DNA from: Clostridiales bacterium UBA7573
Lineage (GTDB): Bacteria; Bacillota; Clostridia; Oscillospirales; CAG-272
Reading direction: 5' to 3'
Length of the DNA stretch: 25,662 nt
Assembly: GCA_002477905.1 (NCBI GenBank)
Contig: DLLB01000022.1
Span: 28,670-54,331 of the forward strand
In this document: in pieces, positions 1 to 8,009 of the stretch
Position numbering within the stretch: position 1 is the stretch's first letter
Layout: every line of letters begins with the position of its first letter
Made by a program: the position numbers and the translations under genes
The notes under the pieces: model-generated
Told to the model about the DNA's origin: nothing
Seen by the model: only the letters and a program-made list of their open reading frames with translations
Databases searched by the model: none

Positions 1-87
1 AAAAGGCTCCCCCTTGCAAAGGCAAAAGATTTCTTCTTTCTTCTTGTCCGTTCGCTTTTCCCAATGTCCTTTTCCCTTTTCAGCCGT
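1..87 (+). repeat. Dispersed intergenic repeat, copy A (partial, cut by window start)
   Basis: The window opens inside the right arm of the repeat's second hairpin and continues through the conserved TTGTCCGTTCGCTTT block. It is nearly identical to 1284-1371, with about four differences over 88 positions, so ansA sits between two direct copies. No gene is visible in it. Confidence 0.85.
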
Positions 88-163
88 ACCCTTGTATCCC
101 CCTTGCAAAAGACTATCCCCGTATTCTTTCGTACCTCTGAACGATTTGAAAAAGGAGTCGCCT

Positions 164-1147
164 ATGAAAATTCTGATTTTATTTACCGGCGGAACGATTG
201 GCAGCGCGGTGGAGCCGGCAGGCGCCGGCGCGACGATCTCGCTTGCCAAAGACGGCAAATACAAGCTCCTTGCGGCGTACCGTGCGCAGACGCACGATGA
301 CGCGGAGTTTGACACTGCCGAACCCATGCGTATTCTGAGTGAGCAAATGACGCTTGCAAACGAAGCCGCGCTGATCGCGGCGGTCAAAGACGCGCTCCCG
401 CGTTATGACGGAATTGTGGTGACGCACGGAACGGATACGCTTGCGTATACCGCGGCGGCATTGTCCTATGCGTGCGGGCTTTGCAAGACGCCGGTGGTGT
501 TGGTGTCCTCCGGCTATGTGATCGGCGATCCCCGTGCAAACGGCGTGGACAATCTTGCCGCCGCGCTTGCGCTGATCCGCAGTGGGCGCGGACGGGGGGT
601 GTATGTGAGCTATCGCAATACGGGTGCGCCGTGTACGCTTTACCGTGCATCGCGGTTGCTTATGCATCAGGCGTTTTCCGATACCGTGTTTCCGCTCGGC
701 GGCGCACCGTTCCTGTTTGCGGCAGACGAGATTGTGCCGGTCCCCGGCTATACGGAACAGCCGGACGGCAGGGCCGCGCTCTGCGCGCCGCGGCTTGCCG
801 AAATGCAGGGGCGCGTTTTGCAGATTTTCCCGACGCCGGCGCTGGTTTATCCGGATGTGCCGAAAGAAGTCGGCGCAATTCTGCACCACACTTACCACAG
901 CGGTACCCTGCGCACGGACGCGGCGTTTGCCGCGTTCACCGCGGATATGCGGGCGCGTGGAATCCCCGTGTTTGTTTCCGGATTTCCGGACGGCGTACCG
1001 TATGAATCCACGACCGCTTATACCGACGCCGGTGTGCGGCTGTTGCCGCATCTTTCTCCGCTCGCCGCGTTTGTCAAGCTGACAATGCTGCTTGCCTCCG
1101 ATGCGCCGCTCTCCGATGTTGCGATCCCCCTCGGCGGCGATCTGTAA
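164..1147 (+). CDS. ansA: L-asparaginase/glutaminase family protein (type I-like)
   Basis: A 327-residue protein of the asparaginase family, expected to hydrolyse asparagine to aspartate and ammonia in the cytoplasm; no signal peptide is visible. The N-terminal TGGTI motif (residues 8-12) supplies the nucleophile Thr11, and THGTDT (87-92) supplies the second Thr-Asp pair. Length fits type I enzymes. The ATG at 164 is chosen because AAAAGGAG lies just upstream and the protein then begins directly with the first beta strand; the open frame further upstream is repeat DNA. Oddity: in the RASR segment (158-161), Arg161 seems to stand where the family has the catalytic Lys (K162 in E. coli AnsB), so substrate or activity may differ. 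The gene appears monocistronic and is flanked by two copies of the dispersed repeat. The family is sure, the exact substrate is not. Confidence 0.85.
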   Translation: MKILILFTGGTIGSAVEPAGAGATISLAKDGKYKLLAAYRAQTHDDAEFDTAEPMRILSEQMTLANEAALIAAVKDALPRYDGIVVTHGTDTLAYTAAALSYACGLCKTPVVLVSSGYVIGDPRANGVDNLAAALALIRSGRGRGVYVSYRNTGAPCTLYRASRLLMHQAFSDTVFPLGGAPFLFAADEIVPVPGYTEQPDGRAALCAPRLAEMQGRVLQIFPTPALVYPDVPKEVGAILHHTYHSGTLRTDAAFAAFTADMRARGIPVFVSGFPDGVPYESTTAYTDAGVRLLPHLSPLAAFVKLTMLLASDAPLSDVAIPLGGDL

Positions 1148-1169
1148 GGACGAAAAGCACGGATTTTTT

Positions 1170-1371
1170 GGGAGGAAACTTTTTTGAAAAAAAGGCATCT
1201 CCGTTCCTGCATGGCGGACGGGGGCGCCTTTCTTTTTTTTTGCAGAAAAGTTTTCGCGGGGGATGCAAGGGGGAGCCTTTTGTAAAAGGCTCCCCCTTGC
1301 AAAGGCAAAAGATTTCTTCTTTCTGCTTGTCCGTTCGCTTTCCCCAATGTCCTTTTCTCCTTTTCAGCCGT
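1170..1371 (+). repeat. Dispersed intergenic repeat, copy B
   Basis: This copy lies in the 322-base gap after ansA. A degenerate first hairpin is followed by the block AAGTTTTCGCGGGG-like at about 1250. Then comes a perfect 17-bp hairpin (1265-1281 pairing with 1284-1300, loop GT) with the AGCCTTTT/AAAAGGCT core, and the tail to 1371 that matches the window start. It is oriented with ansA transcription and may serve as its terminator. Confidence 0.85.
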
Positions 1372-1400
1372 CCCCTCGTACTTCTTCCCGAAAATAGGGG

Positions 1401-1429
1401 TTGCAATTCGGGGGAATTTGTAGTATAAT
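1401..1429 (+). promoter_or_regulatory. Sigma-A promoter of the dCMP deaminase unit
   Basis: TTGCAA at 1401-1406 and a consensus TATAAT at 1424-1429 are separated by exactly 17 bases. The start codon at 1470 follows after a short leader. Confidence 0.8.
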
Positions 1430-1469
1430 GAGGGGAAAGAGAGACAAGCACGCAGGAGGTGCGGAAAAG

Positions 1470-1958
1470 ATGGAGCGGGAGAGCAAAGAAAATTACTACT
1501 TGGACATTGCGCAGACGGTTGCGGAGCGTGCGACGTGTTTACGGCGGCGCTTTGGCGCGATCATTGTGAAAAACGACAACATCCTTTCCACGGGGTACAA
1601 CGGTGCGCCGCGCGGGCGCAAAAACTGTTCCGATCTGGGATTTTGCATGCGGGAGAAGCTGAACATCCCGCGCGGGGAGCGGTATGAGCTCTGCCGGTCG
1701 GTGCATTCGGAGCAAAACGCGATCATCGCGGCGGCGCGGGAGCAGATGCTGGGCGCGACCTTGTATATGGTTTGCGTAGACGCGCAGACAAACGAAGTGG
1801 TCAGCGGCACCAATTCCTGCGCCATGTGCAAACGCGCGATCATCAACGCAGGCATTGAAACGGTCGTCATCCGGGACACCGCCAAGACGTTTCGGACGAT
1901 TGCGGTCGAGGACTGGATCACGCAGGACGATTCCCTGACCGGGACGTTCGGTTACTGA
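1470..1958 (+). CDS. Deoxycytidylate (dCMP) deaminase, ComEB family
   Basis: A 162-residue cytidine/deoxycytidylate deaminase, predicted to convert dCMP to dUMP for dTTP synthesis. The catalytic zinc site is visible: His79-Ser-Glu81 (HSE, proton shuttle Glu81), and Cys117/Cys120 in the CAMC motif. The region from Cys53 to the HSE motif resembles the extra cysteine-rich insert of dCMP deaminases such as ComEB and T4 dCD. The ATG at 1470 is chosen because AGGAGGT (1454-1460) lies nine bases upstream; the in-frame ATG at 1401 falls in the promoter. rimI follows after four bases, so the three genes deaminase-rimI-tsaD look like one transcript. It could be annotated comEB, but a competence role cannot be inferred from this window. 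Dut further right also makes dUMP. Confidence 0.9.
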   Translation: MERESKENYYLDIAQTVAERATCLRRRFGAIIVKNDNILSTGYNGAPRGRKNCSDLGFCMREKLNIPRGERYELCRSVHSEQNAIIAAAREQMLGATLYMVCVDAQTNEVVSGTNSCAMCKRAIINAGIETVVIRDTAKTFRTIAVEDWITQDDSLTGTFGY

Positions 1959-1962
1959 GCGC

Positions 1963-2439
1963 ATGCACTACCTCCTCACACCTATGTGCGCGGCAGACAT
2001 CGCGCCGCTGACGGCGCTGGAGCGTTCGATCTTCTCCGATCCGCACGAAACCTCCGACTTCCCCACGCTGCCGTCGCTTTCCTATGCGCGGGTGCTGTGC
2101 GCGAAAGCGCCGGACGGGCAACCCGTCGGCTATGCGGTTGCTTATTGCATTGCGGACGAGTGCGAACTGCTCCGTGTGGCGGTCGCGCCGGCGTGGCGCG
2201 GGCAAGGCATTGCCAAAGCGTTGTTGCACCGCTTATTTTCCGAAGCGCAGGCGCAGGGCGCACAGCGCTTCTTTCTGGAAGTCCGCGCGTCCAATACGGC
2301 GGCGCGCGCTTTATATGCCGCGCTTGGATTCACCGTTTACAGAGAAAAACCTTCCTATTATAATAACCCGCCGGAAACGGCGGTCTTTCTGCGGGCGCAA
2401 GCTCCGCTTTTCCGAACGGACTCAGAAAGGACCGGCTGA
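1963..2439 (+). CDS. rimI: Ribosomal protein bS18-alanine N-acetyltransferase-like GNAT protein
   Basis: A 158-residue GNAT acetyltransferase. The acetyl-CoA loop appears as VAPAWRGQGIAKALL, preceded by the usual beta4 strand, and followed by FLEVRASNTAARALYAALGF, typical of RimI. RimI acetylates the N terminus of a ribosomal protein (S18 in E. coli) and in Firmicutes is often encoded beside tsaB and tsaD, as here beside tsaD. Start at 1963: the frame opens four bases after the deaminase stop, so translation is probably coupled; no strong ribosome binding site is seen. The next ATG (1984) would remove the first beta strand. tsaE and tsaB, usual partners in such clusters, are absent from this window. 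Confidence 0.88.
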   Translation: MHYLLTPMCAADIAPLTALERSIFSDPHETSDFPTLPSLSYARVLCAKAPDGQPVGYAVAYCIADECELLRVAVAPAWRGQGIAKALLHRLFSEAQAQGAQRFFLEVRASNTAARALYAALGFTVYREKPSYYNNPPETAVFLRAQAPLFRTDSERTG

Positions 2440-2442
2440 TTT

Positions 2443-3444
2443 ATGCGTATTCTCAGTTTTGAAAGCTCCTGTGACGAAACCGCCGCCGCGATTGTGGAGG
2501 ATGGCAGAACCATCCTTGCCAACATTGTGGCGTCGCAAATTGAAATTCATGCGCTGTACGGCGGCGTCGTGCCGGAGATTGCCAGCCGTGCGCACACCGA
2601 AGCCATTTCGCGCATCACCTATCAGGCATTGGAGGCGGCGCACCTCACCATGGCGGACATCGACGCCATTGCCGTCACGGCAAAACCGGGCTTGGTGGGC
2701 GCGCTCCTTGTCGGCGTAAGCTTTGCCAAAGCGCTTGCCTATGCCTACGGCAAACCGCTTGTGCCGGTGCATCACATTCTGGGGCACGTCGCGGCAAACT
2801 ATCCGGTGCATCCGGAGCTAACGCCGCCGTTCCTTGCGCTGGTCGCTTCCGGCGGGCACACTTCCATCTTGCGCATGGATTCCTACACGCAGGCGCACAC
2901 CATCGGCAGAACGCGCGACGACGCGGCGGGCGAAGCGTTTGACAAGATCGCGCGGGTGATGGGCATGCCCTATCCCGGCGGCGCGGCAATGGACAAGCTT
3001 GCAAACGAGGGTAATCCGCACGCCATTGCGTTTCCGTCCGCGGCAATCGCGGGGGACAACTTCGATTTTTCGTTCAGCGGACTGAAAACCGCCGCGTTAA
3101 ACGAGATTCACCGTTTGGAACAACTTGGCAAGCCACTCTCCCGCGCGGATCTTGCCGCGTCCTTCACGCGTGCGGTGACGGATTCCATCTGCAAGAAGAT
3201 CTCCATGGCGATAGCTGCCACAGGCGCGCCGGCGTTGGTGGTCGCGGGCGGCGTGAGCGCCAATTCGCATCTGCGGGAAGCGCTGACCAAAACCTGCGCG
3301 GCGCACGGGTGCAAGCTGTATCTGCCGCCGCTCTCCCTGTGCGGCGACAACGCGGTGATGATCGGCGCGCAGGGGTATTACGAGTACCTTGCCGGACATT
3401 TTGCCGACCTTACGCTGAATCCTGAACCGACGGCAGAGCTGTGA
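2443..3444 (+). CDS. tsaD: tRNA N6-adenosine threonylcarbamoyltransferase TsaD
   Basis: A 333-residue protein of the Kae1/TsaD/YgjD family, which transfers the threonylcarbamoyl group from threonylcarbamoyl-AMP to A37 of ANN-decoding tRNAs, together with TsaB and TsaE. Diagnostic motifs: the N-terminal ESSCDETA (7-14), the metal-binding HHILGH (110-115, His111 and His115), and a C-terminal GDNAVM with the conserved Asp. Length is normal. The start is set by AAAGGA at 2426-2431, and only three bases separate it from rimI, so the pair is coupled. The downstream 287-base gap before dnaD has no clear terminator. Confidence 0.96.
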   Translation: MRILSFESSCDETAAAIVEDGRTILANIVASQIEIHALYGGVVPEIASRAHTEAISRITYQALEAAHLTMADIDAIAVTAKPGLVGALLVGVSFAKALAYAYGKPLVPVHHILGHVAANYPVHPELTPPFLALVASGGHTSILRMDSYTQAHTIGRTRDDAAGEAFDKIARVMGMPYPGGAAMDKLANEGNPHAIAFPSAAIAGDNFDFSFSGLKTAALNEIHRLEQLGKPLSRADLAASFTRAVTDSICKKISMAIAATGAPALVVAGGVSANSHLREALTKTCAAHGCKLYLPPLSLCGDNAVMIGAQGYYEYLAGHFADLTLNPEPTAEL

Positions 3445-3502
3445 GGAACCGGCAAGCGAAAATTCCTGTTTTTAACTTCCGTGGAAAGCGTCCCGCACGG
3501 GA

Positions 3503-3645
3503 TTTTCCACAAATCAAAACAAATCAGAAAACAATGAGTTTTCCACAGGTTTGTGGAAAACTTTGTGGAAAACCAAAAAATCAAAGAAAATGCCGAAAGA
3601 TTTCCCGGATTTTTCCCCAAACGCTGTGGAAAAGCCGGTGGAAAA
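3503..3645 (+). other. Cluster of DnaA-box-like sequences upstream of dnaD
   Basis: In the tsaD-dnaD gap the 9-mer TTTTCCACA, which fits the relaxed DnaA-box pattern TTWTNCACA, occurs at 3503-3511 and 3539-3547. Its complement TGTGGAAAA occurs at 3552-3560, 3564-3572 and 3625-3633. A one-mismatch copy lies at 3637-3645. DnaA binding is inferred, not shown. Confidence 0.55.
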
Positions 3646-3731
3646 ACGGAAAAATCGCAGTTTTTTCGAAAAAACCGCAAAAAACCGTTTCCAATTCCGG
3701 AATATCTGTTCGGGCGCAAAGGAGGGCGCGT

Positions 3732-4868
3732 ATGGAATTTCATTATCAGAATGCGGTGCTGAATGTGCCGGGGGCGGTCGTGCCGCTTTTGCCCAGCGCG
3801 TCCGCGCGGGATCTGCGGGTGTTGCTTGCGCTTTGTGCATCCGAAACGCCCGAACAGGCGGCGCAGCGTCTGCAACTGCCGCAGGCAGAGGTGACGGCGG
3901 CAATTTCTTTTTGGCAAGCCGCGGGAATTTTGACGGCTTCTCCGGATTCTTGTTCGCAGACGCGTTCCTCCGCACCGGCTCCGGCACAGGATCTGCATGC
4001 GTCCGACGCGCAAATGCCGCAAACGGCGCAGACGCTCCAGACGCCGGCGACTTCCCCCGACGCGCCGAAACGCGGGATACCGCGCAATGACGAGATCCCG
4101 AATTACACCGGCGCCGCGCTTGCGGCGTTGCTGAATCAAAACGGCGGCGCGATCAAAACCATGATCGAACAATGTCAGGAGCTTGCCGGAAAAATTTTCA
4201 ATGTAACGGAGATCCGGCGCCTGGTCGCGCTGTGCGATCTGTACGGCTTAGACGCGCCGTATGTACTGACCGTGTATGCCTACTGCAAAAAGAAAGGCAA
4301 GACCTCGGTGGCGTATGTGGAAAAAACTGCGATGAGCCTGTTTGCCGAGCAGATCGACACCCTGCCGAAGCTGGAAGCGTATTTGCAGGCGCGCAGTGCG
4401 GCGGATACCCTGGAGCCGACCTTGCGCCGGTTGCTGGGATTGGGGGAACGGGCGCTGACCGCAAACGAAGCAAACGCGGTGCTGGAGATCGCCCGTCTGC
4501 CGTATCGGGGCAATCTGTTAAAGCTGGCGTACGATTCGATGATGCAATCGGTCAGCCGTCCGTCGTTGTCCTATTTGTACCGGATCTTAAAACGCTGGCA
4601 GGACGCGGGACTGTCCGACGAGGCAGAGATTTTGCGCGAACAGGCGGCGTTCCGCGAAAAGCAACAGGCGGCGCACGAGAAAAAACCGCGCGTGAAATCC
4701 GCAGACAAGCGCGGTGCGTCCGCGCCCTCCTTTGCGGTGGACGATTTCTTTGCCGCCGCCATGGCGCGTAGCTATGACAGTCTCCGCAAAGAGGCAACGC
4801 CTGTGGCAGAGACGGAAAAATCGTCTGAAACCGCGCCGAAAGACGGCTCCGACCGTTTTGAAAATTAA
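3732..4868 (+). CDS. dnaD: DnaD-domain replication initiation protein
   Basis: A 378-residue protein with a short N-terminal winged-helix-like part (about 1-75), a low-complexity Ala/Pro/Thr/Gln linker (about 75-115), then two tandem DnaB_2/DnaD C-terminal-type domains. The first begins at NYTGAALAALLNQNGGAIK, the second at LEPTLRRLLGLGERALTANE, each ending in a helical YLYRIL- or YVEKTA-like block. DnaD-family proteins act in primosome assembly with DnaB/DnaI in Firmicutes. The frame is open upstream to 3441, but that stretch is the DnaA-box cluster; AAAGGAGG (3718-3725) marks the ATG at 3732. The C terminus (about 315-378) is charged and probably disordered. The next gene is the helicase loader, which supports the role. 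Confidence 0.85.
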   Translation: MEFHYQNAVLNVPGAVVPLLPSASARDLRVLLALCASETPEQAAQRLQLPQAEVTAAISFWQAAGILTASPDSCSQTRSSAPAPAQDLHASDAQMPQTAQTLQTPATSPDAPKRGIPRNDEIPNYTGAALAALLNQNGGAIKTMIEQCQELAGKIFNVTEIRRLVALCDLYGLDAPYVLTVYAYCKKKGKTSVAYVEKTAMSLFAEQIDTLPKLEAYLQARSAADTLEPTLRRLLGLGERALTANEANAVLEIARLPYRGNLLKLAYDSMMQSVSRPSLSYLYRILKRWQDAGLSDEAEILREQAAFREKQQAAHEKKPRVKSADKRGASAPSFAVDDFFAAAMARSYDSLRKEATPVAETEKSSETAPKDGSDRFEN

Positions 4869-5112
4869 AATAGAAAAATTGTTTTTCTACATAAAATAGT
4901 ATAAAAATCGGAAAGCATAGATTTGAAAACAGAAATTGCGGTTGAAAAAATCGGTTTGCAGAAGCAATCTGTGCAAAAAAGCAGCGATCTTGCGCAAAGG
5001 AGCCCTTTCTTGGTTTTGAAAACCGAAACATTTTTCGAAAACAAGCCGAAAGGATAAGCGAATCAAACAATTCAACATCCGAAAAACGAAAATGCGAAGC
5101 GGAGGAAGCAAA
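4869..5112 (+). other. AT-rich intergenic region between dnaD and the helicase loader gene
   Basis: This stretch holds a weak hairpin (TAGAAAAA at 4871-4878 pairing with TTTTTCTA at 4882-4889) and a palindrome GGTTTTGAAAACC at 5012-5024, a variant of the AT-rich motif seen elsewhere. No convincing gene or promoter is seen. Confidence 0.4.
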
Positions 5113-6087
5113 ATGGCATATCAGCAGGAAGCCTACCGGCGGGTACGGCAGGAATATGAGGAAAAAGCACAGCGCGCCCGCGCGGACGCGGATTTGCGCA
5201 CAGAAAAAATGCATCGGCTTCTGCCCGCGTTAAAAGAGCTGGACGCACAGCTCTATCACACGTCCGTGAAAATCTTCGATGCGCTGCGCGCGCAAAATCC
5301 GCAGGAAAAACTCGCGCAGGTGCGCGCAGAAAACGAAGCCCTGCTTGCCAAACGGGCAAAATTGCTCACCGATCACGGCTACGCCGCCGACTGTACGGAC
5401 GTGCATTACGCCTGCAAGGCGTGCGGCGATACGGGCTTTGTCGGTACGCAAATGTGCGATTGTATGCGGCGGCGGCTGATTGCCGCCTGCTATGACTGCG
5501 CGGGGATTTCCGCGCTTGCGGCAAAGCAGGATTTCTCCAATTTCTCTCTGCGCTATTACGCACGCAATCCGGAGGATCTTGCCAGAATGGAAGAAAATTT
5601 CCGCACCTGCAAGGAATATGCGGAAAATTTCCCGCAGGTCGCCGAAAAAAATCTGTTGTTGATCGGCGGCACGGGGCTTGGGAAAACCCATTTATCGACA
5701 TCTATGGCAAAGAAACTGATCGAAAACGGGCATGACGTGGTATACGTCAGCGCGCAAAGCCTGTTTGCGGATTACGAATTTGAACGGTTCGGACGTTCCT
5801 ACGGCGATCATTCGCCGTCGCGCACCGCGCGTTATGACACGGCGGAAGTGCTGATCGTGGACGATCTCGGCACGGAAATGCAGAATCAATTTACAATCGC
5901 CGCGTTGTACGCGGTGCTCAACGGTAGACTCAGCCGGGGGCTTCCGATGATCCTGAACACGAATCTGACGCAGAAAGAGCTATTGTCCGCCTACGCCGAC
6001 CGCATCACCTCCCGTTTGATCGGGGAATTCCGGATTTTGTGGTTTTCGGGAGAAGATATTCGGTTGCAAAAGCTCCGCGAACGTTGA
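5113..6087 (+). CDS. DnaC/DnaI-type helicase loader ATPase
   Basis: A 324-residue AAA+ ATPase expected to load the replicative helicase at the origin with the DnaD-type protein encoded just upstream. Layout: a charged helical N terminus (1-90), a zinc-binding cysteine cluster Cys101-x2-Cys104 ... Cys115-x-Cys117 as in DnaI, then the ATPase core with Walker A GGTGLGKTH (185-193, Lys191) and Walker B VLIVDD (246-251). A sensor-type NTNLT and a C-terminal arginine region DRITSRLIGEF follow. The in-frame ATG at 5092 precedes the ribosome binding site; GGAGG (5101-5105) selects the ATG at 5113. Could be called dnaC or dnaI by different schemes. An IstB transposition helper is unlikely, given the cysteine cluster and the dnaD neighbour. 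Confidence 0.9.
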   Translation: MAYQQEAYRRVRQEYEEKAQRARADADLRTEKMHRLLPALKELDAQLYHTSVKIFDALRAQNPQEKLAQVRAENEALLAKRAKLLTDHGYAADCTDVHYACKACGDTGFVGTQMCDCMRRRLIAACYDCAGISALAAKQDFSNFSLRYYARNPEDLARMEENFRTCKEYAENFPQVAEKNLLLIGGTGLGKTHLSTSMAKKLIENGHDVVYVSAQSLFADYEFERFGRSYGDHSPSRTARYDTAEVLIVDDLGTEMQNQFTIAALYAVLNGRLSRGLPMILNTNLTQKELLSAYADRITSRLIGEFRILWFSGEDIRLQKLRER

Positions 6088-6269
6088 GCATATAGATTTG
6101 ATTTATAAAATAAAATAATCAAGAAAGACTAAAAATAAGAAAGAAAAACAAAACAGAATTTGATTTTCAAAAGAACAAGCCGGTGCGGATCCCGTATCCG
6201 GTCTGCTTTCTGATTTTGAAAATCAAAACAACAAAGAAACGGGAATTTCAGGGGTAAAAAGCAAAAATT
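6088..6269 (+). other. AT-rich intergenic region with nested inverted repeats
   Basis: GATTTTCAAAA at 6162-6172 is the exact reverse complement of TTTTGAAAATC at 6214-6224. Between them is a small hairpin, CGGAT-CCCGT-ATCCG (6186-6200). The right arm extends into the recurring motif GATTTTGAAAATCAAAAC (6212-6229). The structure could end the dnaD-loader transcript or act as a leader of the transporter gene; a preQ1 aptamer was looked for and not recognised. Confidence 0.45.
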
Positions 6270-7013
6270 ATGCGAAACGAACTTTTATTACTTGCCAGTA
6301 TCGTGGTGCTGTACGGCGGCATTTTGTTCTGCTACCGCTTTTTCGGCAAGAGCGGACTGTACGCGTACACCGCGGCGACCACCATCCTTGCCAACATCGA
6401 AGTGATGATTCTGGTGCAGGCGTTCGGCATGGAACAGACGTTGGGGAATGTGCTGTTTGCCACGTCGTTTGTCATCACCGACATCCTCAGCGAAAACGAA
6501 GGAAAGAAGGAAGCCGACCGCGCGGTGTTTGCCGGAATTTCCATTTCCGTATTATTTTTACTGGTCACGCAAAGCTGGCGGTTGTTTGTGCCGGCGGCGT
6601 CCGATACCGCATGGGCGCACCTGGACGCATTGTTTGTCCGCACGCCCCGCATGCTTGCCGCGAGTCTCGGCGTGTATATTATTGTCCAGTATCTGGACGT
6701 GTTCCTGTACCATACTATTTGGCGCGCAAGTACGAAAAAAACCAACGACAGCCGGCGATTTCTGTGGTTGCGCAACAATCTTGCCACCATCCTGTCGCAG
6801 TTGGTCAACGCGGTGCTGTATACGGTTTTCGCCTTCTACGGCACCTATGAATTCTCCACGCTGTGCAGTATCGCCGCTTCCAGCTTTCTGATCTTTGTGG
6901 TAACGGCGCTGCTGGATACGCCGGTCGTGTACCTTTCCCGCGTCATTTACCGCAGGCACTGGGCAAAAGCGGGCGTAACGGCGTCTGCCGCGGACGAAAC
7001 GGCGAAGCCTTAA
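6270..7013 (+). CDS. Queuosine precursor transporter (YhhQ/VUT family)
   Basis: A 247-residue membrane protein with about six hydrophobic segments. The family signatures are clear: FATSFVITDILSENEGKKEA in the middle and WLRNNLATILSQLVNAVLYT later, both characteristic of YhhQ/QPTR proteins that import queuosine precursors such as preQ0 or preQ1. It acts in the cytoplasmic membrane and would feed tRNA queuosine modification. The start at 6270 has only a distant CAGGGG (6249-6254); no better ATG precedes the first membrane segment. No queuosine synthesis gene is nearby. The AraC regulator gene starts 33 bases downstream. Confidence 0.88.
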   Translation: MRNELLLLASIVVLYGGILFCYRFFGKSGLYAYTAATTILANIEVMILVQAFGMEQTLGNVLFATSFVITDILSENEGKKEADRAVFAGISISVLFLLVTQSWRLFVPAASDTAWAHLDALFVRTPRMLAASLGVYIIVQYLDVFLYHTIWRASTKKTNDSRRFLWLRNNLATILSQLVNAVLYTVFAFYGTYEFSTLCSIAASSFLIFVVTALLDTPVVYLSRVIYRRHWAKAGVTASAADETAKP

Positions 7014-7046
7014 CCGCGCGCGAAGCGTTCCACAGGAGGAAAAAAG

Positions 7047-7886
7047 ATGGCGGAAACCATGGCGGATCTGCGCCCGCTTTCTCCGGGCGAGATCCGGAGC
7101 TGGCATACAAGCACCACGGGAGAACTGCGGGTGCTTTCGCATGCGCATCCCTATTATGAGGTGATTCTGAAGCGCACGGGCGATGTGGAATTTGAAAACG
7201 GATCGCACGTTTCCCACACGCTTTCCCCCTGCGTGGTGGTGCATATGCCGATGACCTTGCACGGGGCTTTGGCGCATGCCGGGGCGCCGTATGAGCGCGA
7301 TGTCCTGTATTTTGAGGAAAACGTCGGAAAACGCTTCGGCACGCAGTTGGTTCCGCTGGCGCGGCTGCCCCGCGCCAATCTGTGCGTATTTTTGCCGGAC
7401 GCGCCCACGTTTTCCCTGCTTTGCACCTATGCGGACGCCATGACGGACACACAGGACGAAGCGGAGCGGCTGTCCTATCTGTCCGTACTGCTTTTCACCC
7501 TGCTGAAGCTCCCGCCGGAGCAGATTCAGCTGTTCGGGCGGCAGGATCAGGGGTATATCGGGGAGATTCTGCAATATTTGCGCGGGCATTTTCAGGAACA
7601 GGTCGGCACGGAGGAGCTTGCCCGCCGGTATTTTGTCAGCCGCGCGAAGCTTAACCGGGACTTTGAACAGGTGGCCAAGACGACGGTGAAGCAGTATGTT
7701 CTGCAATTGCGGCTCAATTATGCAAAGCACCTGCTCCGGCTCGGCATGCGCGCCAAAGACGTCGGCAAGACCTGCGGCTTTTGCAGCGCGCAGTATTTCA
7801 GCCGGATGTTTTACCGGCAGACCGGGCAGACGCCGGGGGCGTATGGCGCCGCCGCAGGCGCGTCCGGCGCATTGCCGGACGAGTGA
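7047..7886 (+). CDS. AraC-family transcriptional regulator
   Basis: A 279-residue regulator with an N-terminal cupin-like sensing domain (about 15-150; HAHPYYEVI at 32-40 and a LHGAL segment after a VVVHMP strand) and a C-terminal AraC DNA-binding domain. The two helix-turn-helix units lie at about 187-208 (ELARRYFVSRAKLNRDFEQV) and 237-258, the latter followed by FYRQTGQTPGAY, the standard family end. AGGAGG at 7034-7039 fixes the start. The N-terminal domain suggests a sugar or other small-molecule ligand. A likely target is the glycoside hydrolase gene 3 kb away, whose promoter carries a 21-bp-phased direct repeat; this link is inference. Confidence 0.93.
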   Translation: MAETMADLRPLSPGEIRSWHTSTTGELRVLSHAHPYYEVILKRTGDVEFENGSHVSHTLSPCVVVHMPMTLHGALAHAGAPYERDVLYFEENVGKRFGTQLVPLARLPRANLCVFLPDAPTFSLLCTYADAMTDTQDEAERLSYLSVLLFTLLKLPPEQIQLFGRQDQGYIGEILQYLRGHFQEQVGTEELARRYFVSRAKLNRDFEQVAKTTVKQYVLQLRLNYAKHLLRLGMRAKDVGKTCGFCSAQYFSRMFYRQTGQTPGAYGAAAGASGALPDE

Positions 7887-7918
7887 TTGGCTTTTTAGAA
7901 AAACAAAACAACGAAAAA

Positions 7919-7962
7919 ACGCGCACATTGAAAATCAAAACACGATTTTTTAAAAATGCGCG
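7919..7962 (+). other. Long imperfect hairpin in the araC-HAD gap
   Basis: CGCGCACATT pairs with AATGCGCG with one bulged base, and inside it AAAATC pairs with GATTTT. The hairpin contains the recurring AT-rich motif TTGAAAATCAAAAC (7928-7941). No U-tract follows, so a terminator role is uncertain. Confidence 0.4.
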
Positions 7963-8009
7963 TAAATCTTGAAATTTGGAAAGAAGATTTTTCGGAAAGG
8001 AAAACACCC

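Noticed and set aside
3441..3731. In-frame upstream extension of dnaD by 97 codons
   Set aside because: The extra protein is Lys/Arg-rich low complexity made by the DnaA-box cluster; a perfect AAAGGAGG precedes the ATG at 3732.
6088..6269. preQ1 riboswitch before the transporter gene
   Set aside because: The C-rich loop and A-rich tail of preQ1-I were not found, nor a clear type II or III pattern.
6558..7928. Open frame of 456 codons on the - strand opposite the transporter and AraC genes
   Set aside because: Arg/His/Gln-rich composition typical of antisense frames; both + strand genes are well supported.
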